DNA of 15,995 bases from Actinomortierella ambigua. Its lineage: Eukaryota; Mortierellomycota; Mortierellomycetes; Mortierellales; Mortierellaceae. Position numbers and translations under genes: made by a program. The stretch spans positions 7,416 through 23,410 of the forward strand of contig JAAAJB010000272.1 of the NCBI GenBank assembly GCA_016098155.1, read 5' to 3'. Under the pieces are notes generated by a model. The model was not told where the DNA came from. It searched no databases and worked only from the letters and a program-made list of their open reading frames with translations. Below are positions 1 to 8,065 of the stretch, one piece after another. Positions within the stretch are counted from its first letter, which is position 1. Each line of letters opens with the position of its first letter.

Positions 1-190
1 GGCGAGTACCAGCAGCAAGGCGAGTATCAGCAGCAAGGCGAGTACCAGCAGCAAGACGAGCACCAGCAGCAGGCCGAGTATCAGCAGCAGAGCGAGTACC
101 AGCATCAAGATGATCATCAGCAGCACGCTGAGCACCAGCAGCAGGTCGAGTACCAACAGCAGGACTACCAGCAAGGCGACTATCAACAGC
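1..190 (+). repeat. GEYQQQ tandem repeat block of Sec16 (18-base unit)
   Basis: In frame 1 this begins as near-perfect six-codon units (GEYQQQ), then degenerates to DEHQQQ, AEYQQQ, SEYQHQ and DYQQGD variants. The unit is 18 bases, so it never disturbs the frame. Unit length differs from the second block, which mostly uses five codons. The block probably continues upstream of the window. Confidence 0.85.
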
Positions 191-1911
191 AAGGGTATGC
201 CCAGTATGGCGAGTTCAGCGCTGATAGTCATGGCCAGGGATATTCAGCAGAGTATCAGCAGTACGACCAAGGCACTGGAACGGATGGCGGCGAGTACATC
301 GGTGCTGAGTACCAGGATACGAACGTGAACCAGGGGGGATCTGCTCCGGAGGAGCCGGTCTCCACCCACTCCGCTGGTGAACAGACTTCCGACGGCCATC
401 AGGCCCTCCCTGACCAGCCCACCTTTGAGCAACAGGCTACGGAGGCTGAGCAGCCTCAACCTCTGGTCACCATGGATACCCCGCACACAGACGCCCCGTC
501 TGCCGCTGCCGAGACTATCGCCGCCGGCTCTGCAGAGTACGCTCAAGACGGCTATTACCAGGACGACTACCAGCAGGGCGAGTATCATCAGACGGAGTAT
601 CAGCAGACCGAGTACCAACAGGGCGAGTACCAACAGACCGAGTATCAGCAGACTGAGCACCAGCAGGTTGAATATCAACAGACTGAGCACCAGCAGACTG
701 AATACCAACAGACCGAGTATCAGCAGACCGAGTACCAGCAGACTGAATACCAACAGACTGAATACCAACAGACCGAGACTGAATACCAACAGACCGAGTA
801 CCAGCAGACCGAGTACCAGCAAACCGAGTACCAGCAGGGCGAGTACCAGCAGGGCGAGTACCAGCAGGACGAGTACCAACAGGAAGAGTACCAACAAGGC
901 TACGACTACCAACAGGGCGAAGCTCAGCAGGGCGAGCATCAGGATCACCAGCAGGGAGATGTCCAGCAGGGAGACTATCAGGGTTATGATTACCAGCAAG
1001 GCGAGTACCAGCAGCAAGGCGAATACCAGCAGCAAGGTGACTATCAGCCCCAAGCTGACTCGACTGAGCCCGGCGTCTTGCCCGTGACAAGCGATCAGTA
1101 CCAAACGGATGAGTACAATGCGTCTGGTGCTTACCAAGACCAAACCAATGGCGCAGAGTACAGCTCGGGTGGCTGGTGGGGCAACACGGAACAACAACAG
1201 CAGGAGCCTTCGGACCAGACAACACAAGACGCCCAGGTTCCTCAGGCAGATGCTGCTGTTGCCGGTGAGGAGTATGAAGAAGGCCAATTCATCTCGTTTG
1301 GTGCCGTTCCATCGTTCCCCTTCCCTAATGGTGCTCAAGCAGCCTCTGCCGCCCCTGAAGCTTCTCAGCCGGCTTCCGCTCCTGCTCAAGTGGAAGACGA
1401 TTTTGACGATCTTGGCATGGGCAACAATTCTTTGAAGAAGGGCAAGTCCACCGTGAACCCGGACGAGGATCCTGCCACCAATTCATCGGAGGGTGGAACA
1501 GCTGCGGGAGCCGGAGCGGGCGTCGGCGGCGAGTCCCTGGAGGAGAAGTCAGGCTGGTGGCCCAAGGTCGGATTGTTTGGCAAGCGAGAACCAACGCCCA
1601 AGCCAGTGAAGGCCGATCTGGGCAATGGAGGTAACTCGTTCTACTATGACAACGAGCGGAAGAAGTGGGTGGACCGTAACGCGCCTGCTGATGAGCAGTC
1701 GTCAACGGCTGCAACACCCCCACCACCTCCCATGTCGTCGACAGGCTCTCCCGCTCCCTCTGCAGCTAGTGCCCCAATGACGCGACCACCAACATCCGCT
1801 TCTGCAACGCCTCCTGTGGGCGCTGTCGGCCCTCCTTCTCGAACAGGCAGTGCGGCCCCTCCTCGTCGAGGTGCGCGGTCACGCTATGTGGATGTCCTGA
1901 ACACCAACTAA
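1..1911 (+). CDS. SEC16: SEC16, COPII coat assembly scaffold, 3' part (5' end outside window)
   Basis: The frame is open from base 1 to the TAA at 1909-1911, giving 636 residues of a larger protein; no start is visible. The C-terminal part identifies it. There is an acidic EDDFDDLGMGN segment near residue 466, a WWPKVGLFGK block at about 519-528, KPVKADLG at 534-541, FYYDNERKKWV at 547-557, then a proline run at 573-577 and a basic end RSRYVDVLNTN. This order (Trp/Gly/Phe/Lys block, KP-K-LG, FYYD..KKWV, polyproline) is the conserved Sec16 C-terminus. Sec16 organises ER exit sites, and its C-terminal region contacts the Sec23 layer of COPII. The central ACE1/Sec13-binding domain must lie upstream of the window. 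Residues 1-64 and about 179-353 are Tyr/Gln/Glu repeats, listed separately. I see no intron in this part. The family call is firm; the repeat makes the protein unusually long and disordered. Confidence 0.88.
   Translation, partial: GEYQQQGEYQQQGEYQQQDEHQQQAEYQQQSEYQHQDDHQQHAEHQQQVEYQQQDYQQGDYQQQGYAQYGEFSADSHGQGYSAEYQQYDQGTGTDGGEYIGAEYQDTNVNQGGSAPEEPVSTHSAGEQTSDGHQALPDQPTFEQQATEAEQPQPLVTMDTPHTDAPSAAAETIAAGSAEYAQDGYYQDDYQQGEYHQTEYQQTEYQQGEYQQTEYQQTEHQQVEYQQTEHQQTEYQQTEYQQTEYQQTEYQQTEYQQTETEYQQTEYQQTEYQQTEYQQGEYQQGEYQQDEYQQEEYQQGYDYQQGEAQQGEHQDHQQGDVQQGDYQGYDYQQGEYQQQGEYQQQGDYQPQADSTEPGVLPVTSDQYQTDEYNASGAYQDQTNGAEYSSGGWWGNTEQQQQEPSDQTTQDAQVPQADAAVAGEEYEEGQFISFGAVPSFPFPNGAQAASAAPEASQPASAPAQVEDDFDDLGMGNNSLKKGKSTVNPDEDPATNSSEGGTAAGAGAGVGGESLEEKSGWWPKVGLFGKREPTPKPVKADLGNGGNSFYYDNERKKWVDRNAPADEQSSTAATPPPPPMSSTGSPAPSAASAPMTRPPTSASATPPVGAVGPPSRTGSAAPPRRGARSRYVDVLNTN
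535..1053 (+). repeat. EYQQT/EYQQG tandem repeat block of Sec16 (15-base unit)
   Basis: About 170 residues are built from a five-codon unit (EYQQT, EYQQG, EHQQV), with Tyr or His every fifth residue and synonymous variation (CAG/CAA, TAC/TAT, GAG/GAA). A two-codon insertion near 778 (QQTETEYQQ) breaks the register. The block returns to the six-codon GEYQQQ form at about 1000-1040. The unit is a multiple of three in both forms, so long spurious ORFs appear on both strands. Confidence 0.9.
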
Positions 1912-2236
1912 AACGGATAAGAGCTTGGTAGTGTAGGAGAGGATTGATCCCACCATGAAAGAGGCAGCTCGTGTGACGGGAAAAGGGGTAAATCAGAGAG
2001 CGCTACATGGTTGTACGCCCTTTTTTTTATACCTCATTCCGCTCACACATTTCCTGCCATTGCGAGTGTCACCGTCCAGTCTTCAACGCCAACGCCCTCA
2101 TGGCTCTGAAGTTTGTCCCTTTTTTTATGCATCACCTTTTTTTTTTTATCTCACCCTTCAACTTTTTGTGTTTTCTTGTTACCATTATGACCAAACAAAA
2201 GCCTTACGCCGATAGGTCTGAATGACCGAAAAAAGT

Positions 2237-2242
2237 AATAAA
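2237..2242 (+). promoter_or_regulatory. Possible SEC16 polyadenylation hexamer AATAAA
   Basis: A perfect AATAAA lies about 325 bases after the SEC16 stop. Fungal poly(A) signals are loose, so this is only a candidate. Confidence 0.3.
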
Positions 2243-2363
2243 GAATCATGTAAGGCCAGCGCTTAGTTGATGAGGAGTGAAATGAAGTATGTCGCACGAG
2301 TGGATAGATTATCCTGCCATGAAGACCAAAGGGTATCTCTCCTCTCAAGGGGAACGTGCAAGG

Positions 2364-2383
2364 ATAGGCATGGGCATGCCTAT
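2364..2383. repeat. Perfect 8-base inverted repeat with 4-base spacer
   Basis: The arms ATAGGCAT and ATGCCTAT are exact reverse complements separated by GGGC. It lies in the spacer upstream of CTF18. It could be a dimeric factor site or a small RNA hairpin; a chance occurrence is also possible. Confidence 0.4.
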
Positions 2384-2589
2384 GTCCCGCCAAAGGTAAT
2401 TAAATTTTCAACACACCCATTCATTCGATTCCAGCCAAAACCCAACCCAGTTGAACCACTTACTTGCCTCGCCAATCTCCACAGATGCGGATAGCGCAAG
2501 TATGTTTTTATTGCATAGGGCTTTTCACTCCAGGCGACCGCTGGAGGCTGGGGGACGACCTGCGGGTGAGGAAGTGGACCCTGTGGCCC

Positions 2590-2608
2590 AAAAAAAAAAA
2601 AAAAAAAA
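2590..2608. repeat. A19 homopolymer
   Basis: Nineteen consecutive A residues follow a CCC triplet, about 245 bases upstream of the CTF18 start. Poly(dA:dT) tracts of this kind often exclude nucleosomes in fungal promoters. The exact length is prone to sequencing error. Confidence 0.8.
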
Positions 2609-2827
2609 CGCCCCTAGATACGTATTGGAATACTACCTACGTACCATTCCCTTGCTTCACATGACTTACTTTACTCGAGGAAATGTGCAGATGGTATGTA
2701 GCTATAGCGTGTTGTGCCTAGTTACATGGCAGGTGGGCAGCGTGACTGCCGCAATTTGACTGTGTTTTGAAAAGGAGAGCGCGTCGCCTTGCCTCTTTCA
2801 GGGACAGCCTCGCGCGGTTGAACTTGC

Positions 2828-2854
2828 ATGTCTTCTTCATCCAGTGCCTTCTAA
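2828..2854 (+). promoter_or_regulatory. Upstream ORF (MSSSSSAF) overlapping the CTF18 start codon
   Basis: An ATG at 2828 opens eight codons ending in TAA at 2852-2854. The last A of that stop is the A of the CTF18 ATG (TAATG). If the mRNA includes 2828, ribosomes that translate this peptide would stop exactly on the main start, an arrangement suited to termination-reinitiation. Whether transcripts begin upstream of 2828 is unknown. Confidence 0.4.
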
Positions 2855-4028
2855 TGACAACTACTGATGCCAATGCAGGAAAGGGCGCTTCTGAGATGTC
2901 ATCGGCAAATGGTACGACATTTAATACGGTTGAGAAAAAAGTTTGAACTCCAGATGGAAAGGCATGTAGCTTATCCCTTCTTTCTATCTTTTATTTTAGA
3001 TAACCTGAGCAGGGATCCGTCCAACCAACCGACCTCCCCGCCAGCCCTCATGTCAGACGAGGCTGGTGCTAGGGACAACCCAGTGGATCTACATGGACCG
3101 CAAGGTGCCAGTACAGCGATTACCACGATGCCTCTCAAACAGTCCACTAGCTCACGTCTTTTCAAGGAGGCTACTCGTAGCATGGGTATCAACCTGGCGG
3201 ACTACAATGATGACGAGCGAGATATAGAGGATGATGACGGCGATGACGATGATGATGACGATGAACTGCTCGCAATGCCTTCAGGATCGCAAGCCATCGA
3301 GCTCTACTTGGATGCCAGCTTGATGGACATCGAACGGTCGCAGAGCATCTCTGCATCGATTTCAGCTAAGGAGGCTATGAGCATGCCTCCGCCACCACCT
3401 GGGCCACCAGTGCGGCAGACATCAGCGTCAGGATCTTTGAAATTCTCCGGTAACCAAGCATCGAAGCCCTCCGCCCTTCCTACTCTCTCTGCCAGTTCCA
3501 TGGACAACATGATGGAGGAGGAGGATGACGACGACGAGCTGTTCAGCGCTGAGTTTATGAAGGAGTTTGGATCGAGCTCAGGGTTCCCTGGGAGCAGCAG
3601 CAACAAGTCTCCCTATCCAAGACGACAGACACTCTTGAGTCTGACAGGAGATGGAGGTCTATCAGATGGGGCAGACGACGAAGGAGGCGATGGCACACTA
3701 GGCTTGAACGATCTGACGATTTCGCAGCGCCATACAACTCGATCCGGACAGCCTCTTGGTAGTGCATCATCAACCTCATTGTCTTCTTCCTCCACTACAT
3801 TCCTGTCACCGCACTCGACAATGGGTCGATCCCCGAGTGTGCCTCGAACAGCACCGGTTGCCACTGGTACGACCTTCCTCCCAGCGTTGTCGTCCGAGAT
3901 GGAGCGTTTCCGAGCCGGCTCGTTGACACAGCATTCGCATAGCCAGGATCTTAGCCAATATGAGGAGTTGCTCGAGATGACGGACCGACAGTCCGGGATC
4001 GCGATGGCTATGGCGACGGCAAAAGGAA

Positions 4029-4059
<31 letters not shown>

Positions 4060-7000
4060 ATCCCTGCTTGCCAGTACCACCGCCGCTAACGCAAGAACAA
4101 CAGCGGCAACTATGATGGCGGAGGTGGCCACTGTCAGTGCAGCGGATATTGATGATTTTTGGGAGGACGACGATGAGGAATTTCGTGCCATGTTACAAGA
4201 ATCTTATGAACTGCAGGAACAAATGGAAGGACGACAGGCACCGCCTTCCACATCTTCATCATCAGTGCGGTCATCCGTATCAACAGAGCGACGGAAACAT
4301 GCGATCGTGGATGAGGATGCGGAGCAGCTGATGCTTGAGGCGGACCGGATTCTGGCGGAGTCGGCCAAGATGGACGCTCGACTGGACGCGGCCAAGAAGA
4401 CTCGCACGACGAGAGGCGCTGAGGAGGCCGGTGCTACTGCTGGTGGTGCTGGATCGAGACGACATGAGCAGGCAAAGAGTGCAGCAAGCATGGGCCCGCC
4501 ACCGCATGACTACACCCTGCCTCCAGAGAAGGGATCGTTCATCAAAGCGAGAAATAGTCGCGGACAGACATTGTTCTTACCAAAGAGAACCAGAGTGCGC
4601 CATGAACAAGTATAGTATCCCCTCCTCTGGAACCTGTCTACTCTTTATACAACGATGGAGCTATGAACTCACCCCCTGTCTTCTCACTCTTTCTTTCTCC
4701 CTTGTCGTAGCTGGCAGCCGATCTCCTTGGCCAAGATTCCCCAATGGGCGGCAAAACGCTGCTAAGCATGCCGATCCACCGGATGATGGACGAGTTGGAG
4801 ATGGAGATCAAGGTGCGTGATCAGGAAGCGCTCTACCGCGTGGAGTTTGAGGCGCAAGAGCTGGATCAGCACATGCATGAAATGGACACCTTTGGCCGGA
4901 ACCACCTTCGGCGGGAAGATTTGTGGGTGGACAAGTACCGGCCAAAGAACTACACGGATCTAATGGGCGACGAGTATGTCAACCGCGAGGTGTTGAGCTG
5001 GATCAAGGAGTGGGACCAGTGTGTCTTTGGTCGCAAGTATCGCAAGACTGTAGGAGGGGGAGGTGTAGCGGGAAGAGGTTCAGGAGGAGCTGGGGGAGCT
5101 GGGGGTCAGGTGAAGAAGCCGTTTCAACAGGAGTTTCATGCCAAGCGCGCTGACCCGTTGGGAAGACCTGATCGCAAGATCCTGTTGCTGACGGGCCCGC
5201 CGGGGATGGGAAAGACAACCATGGCGCATGTGATTGCCAAGCAGGCTGGATATAACATCATTGAAGTGAATGCCAGGTAAGCAAAGGATATTATCTCTTG
5301 TTGTTGCTGTTGTTGTTGTTGGTCCGGAAAAGATGAAGACCAACTAGGCCTGGAACATCACGGAATATTCTCCGCCTAGTTATTTTCTGTTGTTGCTCAC
5401 ATGCCTTTCTGCCCCTCCCCTTCCCCCTTACTGCACATTACCAGTGATGATCGCACAGCAGCGACGATCAAGGGCAAGATCGAGGCCGCGTTGGAGATCC
5501 AATCAATTCGAGGAAGCGACAAGCCGAACCTGTTGATCATCGATGAGATTGACGGTGCATCCTCGAGCGGAGGTGACCAGAGCTTCATCAAGCTACTTGT
5601 CGACATCGCCTCTGTCGAAGCACACCCACCAAACCAGAGATCGGGCGAAGGGGGCCTTGCAACGACCACCAGGTCTCGAGGCCGCAAGCAACAACACAAG
5701 CGACCGCTGATGCGACCCATCATTTGTATCTGCAATGACCAATACGCATCGGTACTACGCCCGTTACGAACGATTGCGCAGATCTACCAGTTCCGGAAGC
5801 CGTCGGTCCGTGCGGTCGTCAAGCGGCTTCAACAGATCTGTGAGCTCGAGCAGCTGAGCCATGACACGCGCGCGTGTGGCATGTTGTACGAGATGACGGA
5901 GGGCGATATGCGGTCGTGCCTGAATACGTTGCAGTTTATCAAGAATAAGATCAAGAGCTCGGCATTAGATACTACAGGCGAAAGCGAAGGAGGAGGAGGA
6001 GGGCTGACCGTGGAGATGCTGGGCAGGGCAGCCGTGGGTCGCAAGGATCAGAACAAGAGCCTGTATTCGGTCTGGGAGGAATTGTTCCAGGCGAGCTATG
6101 CACGCAAGAACCGGAGTGCACTGAAGGTCATCGATGGGGAACGGGATGGCCTTTTGAGAGGTAATAGAAAGGAAAAGAAAGGATGTCAAGTACTCTTTTT
6201 TCTTTTTCTTTTTTTTTTTTGCTAACGTATACAGGATCCTTGCTGCTACTACAATAGATGACTCCAGCGCATATGTCAGTCGACTCGTGAATCTAATTCA
6301 CACGAACGGCGAGTATGACAAGCTGATGCACGGCTGTTTCGAAAACTTTCTCCGGATGACGTTCCATGACACGGCCATGTCCAAGGTGGTGGAGAATACT
6401 GACTGGATCGCGTTCTACGACCAACTGAATGGACGGGTGATGTCGCAGTTTGAGTATGAGCTCCTGGGATATGTTGGTTATGCGCTCGTGAATTTCCACC
6501 GATACTTTGCTGGAAGTGTGAAGCAGCAAAAATTAGAGTACCCACGCAAGGACTATGAGAGCTATCTGGCCCTGAAGGCGAACGAGAGTATTGCGCAGGC
6601 CGTGTTGATGAATCTGACGCCTACGTTGCAACGACAATATGGCAAGAGCAATTTCGCGGCAGAGTTGTTGGCACCGTTGCTTCGTATTCTCTCACCCAAC
6701 ATGCGGCCGGTGAACAAGCAGTTGATCAAGCCTGACGAGCGCGCGGTACTCAAGCGATTGGTTGAGGTCATGATCCAATTCCGACTCACGTTTGTCCAGG
6801 AGAAGCTCGACGATGGTCAATTTGTGTATCGCCTTGAACCGTATGTTCCCCCTCCCCCCCCCCTTATTTTTTTGCCATGCATTGTTCGTATCTTTCTTTC
6901 CGGTTGAGACGATGGATTGTGAGCTAACGCTGCAACGTATGCGGTTGTGCATGCATGTTAAACTTTTGATTAGGGCACTGGAGAAGATTGGCAACTTTAC

Positions 7001-7475
7001 AGGCATCGGCCTCAAGAATGTCATGAATGGCCGTTACGCGACGCGACAGTTGATTGCACAGGAAATTGAGGTCGAACTTGTCCGACGGCAAGAGGCACTC
7101 AAGGAGGAGGCGGAGGCCGAGTTGGCTAGGAAGGGCAAGGGCAAACAGAAAGCTGGTTCGTTCGATCCCAGCATTAGCACGATGGACGGCAAGGGCCTGA
7201 AGAAGGGCAACAGTGGCGATGGTGATGCAGACAAGGGCAAGAAAGATCGCGAGGCTGTCGACTTTTTTGGCAGGCCCATTCCTCGAACAAACGAGGATAT
7301 GACGACGGCGATGAAGATTGACGCCAGTGAAGGGGGCGATGAAGTGGGAGCAATAGGTGATCGGAATGGTGCCTGGCTGGCTACTCGACCGACGCAGCAT
7401 CGTGTGTGGTATCGTTTCAACGAAGGTTTCTCTAATGCTGTCAAAGCCAAGGTCTTTATGCATGAGCTCTTTTAG
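2854..7475 (+). CDS. CTF18: CTF18, AAA+ subunit of the alternative RFC clamp loader (six exons)
   Basis: Exons by frame and splice signals: 2854-2911, 3000-4609, 4711-5276, 5445-6160, 6258-6840, 6974-7475 (4035 coding bases, 1344 residues). Landmarks: RREDLWVDKYRPKNYTDLMG before the ATPase, Walker A GPPGMGKT at 718-725, NASDDRT at 743-749 (its Ser codon spans intron 3), Walker B IIDEID with DE at 778-779, sensor-1 Asn in ICICND at 842, GDMRSCLNTLQF with sensor-2 Arg at 901, LYSVWEELFQ from 951, then the all-helical domain, RQLIAQEIEVELVRR, DFFGRPI and the tail VWYRFNEGFSNAVKAK at 1322-1337. This order matches Ctf18, not Rfc1-5, Elg1 or Rad24. Ctf18-RFC loads PCNA with Ctf8 and Dcc1 for replication and sister cohesion; the tail is the part that binds Ctf8/Dcc1. 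Human Ctf18 is about 975 residues; the excess here is mainly the acidic, Ser-rich N-terminal 550. Start ATG 2854 is chosen because intron 1 (2912-2999) joins it in phase; the first exon is the least certain. Confidence 0.9.
2912..2999 (+). other. CTF18 intron 1 (predicted, stop-free in the downstream frame)
   Basis: Donor GTACGA and acceptor TTTATTTTAG preceded by a pyrimidine tract. Splicing joins 19 codons plus one base (MTTTDANAGKGASEMSSAN) to AT, giving Asp, and continues in the CTF18 frame. The intron has no stop in the frame of exon 2, so an unspliced message could instead start at ATG 2867 and read through with a different, more basic N-terminus. The spliced version has the Ser/Asn/Asp-rich composition of the residues that follow, which is why I prefer it. 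Confidence 0.6.
4031..4063 (+). repeat. TCGTCC hexamer microsatellite encoding poly-Ser in Ctf18
   Basis: About five copies of a six-base unit encode a serine run near Ctf18 residues 364-375, inside the disordered N-terminal region. Length change in multiples of six would keep the frame. Confidence 0.75.
5277..5444 (+). other. CTF18 intron 3 with a GTT/GCT microsatellite
   Basis: Donor GTAAGC and acceptor TTACCAG. The split codon AG|T restores the Ser of the RFC-family NASDDRT motif, which fixes both splice sites. A TTG-type triplet repeat lies at about 5297-5320. Confidence 0.85.
6161..6257 (+). other. CTF18 intron 4 with two competing acceptors
   Basis: Donor GTAATA, a long T tract at 6195-6220 and branch point GCTAAC at 6221-6226. 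The first acceptor (ACAG, ending 6234) gives a frame that stops at once (CTA CAA TAG). The second (AATAG, ending 6257) joins G|AT as Asp and continues into DDSSAYVSRLVNLIHTNGEY, so it is the coding choice. The two sites are 23 bases apart, not a multiple of three. Confidence 0.7.
6841..6973 (+). other. CTF18 intron 5
   Basis: Donor GTATGT, a C-rich stretch, branch point GCTAAC at 6923-6928 and acceptor GATTAG ending at 6973. The split codon CC|G joins YRLEP to ALEKIGNFTG in frame. Confidence 0.85.
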
Positions 7476-8065
7476 TCCCATCCCTTTCTCTCTTCCCACT
7501 TTCTCCCCCCTCTCTCCCCTCAAATCTCGAATAATATAAGGAGAAGCACCTATGGTTTGCCTACCTACAAGCATTTCCCGGGAGTTGATACACACAGGGC
7601 ATATTAGAATAACTTTTAACCAGGTTTGGGCAGAGGCCCTCATGCCTCTGTAGGCGAACGCAATAGGTTCACTACGATCGTTGCACTTGGGATGGAATAT
7701 GGACAGTTTCAGGGGGCGGCGTGTTCAAAGAACGAACAAGGCATAAGGATGATGTTATTGTCAGCGCGTTTACCTGGGATAGATTCGGAAGGCTGTTGTG
7801 AATACTCCTCCAAATCTTCCACGACATGATATCGCTCGTAGATTTCTTTTTTCTTTTTTGACGTGCATAGCTCTGATATGCAAGGTCGGGTGCCTTCGTG
7901 ATCACGCTTTTCCTCAATATCCCCTTTCCTTGGAAGTTGATTCCCTCTCTTAAGGAAGCCTTTTGTGCCATTTTATTTCTTTGTTGACAACCTTTCCAGC
8001 CTCAACGGTACCCGCTCACCCACACCCCTCTCACTTTCTCTACTCTTCTCATCGCTGCTCTGGGT
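7476..8065. other. CTF18 to transporter A intergenic region
   Basis: This is 590 bases between two + strand genes. It starts with a C/T-rich stretch and an AATAAT/AATATA cluster at about 7530-7538 that could serve CTF18 polyadenylation. It ends with a C/T-rich leader at about 7975-8060 directly before the transporter start. I see no gene in it; the open frames on both strands lack coding character. Confidence 0.55.

Larger units (their letters stand above)
1912..2853. other. SEC16-CTF18 intergenic region
   Basis: This is 942 bases between two + strand genes. The first part is the likely SEC16 3' UTR, T-rich with runs at 2022-2029 and 2142-2150 and an AATAAA at 2237-2242. Further on are an inverted repeat (2364-2383), an A19 run (2590-2608), and the presumed CTF18 promoter and leader with a short upstream ORF at 2828-2854. 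The small open frames here have no coding character that I can defend. Confidence 0.6.

Noticed and set aside
244..1389. Long minus-strand ORF of 381 codons, Leu/Val-rich, looking like a membrane protein
   Set aside because: It is the antisense shadow of the SEC16 15-base repeat; CTG/TTG codons come from CAG/CAA read backwards, so the hydrophobicity is an artefact.
325..1911. Starting SEC16 at position 325
   Set aside because: The codon there is GTG and the frame stays open with the same repeat composition to base 1, so this is an internal position of a longer gene.
7150..7175. GGTTCGTTCGATCC, resembling a tRNA B box
   Set aside because: It lies inside the last CTF18 exon, with no A box or cloverleaf around it.
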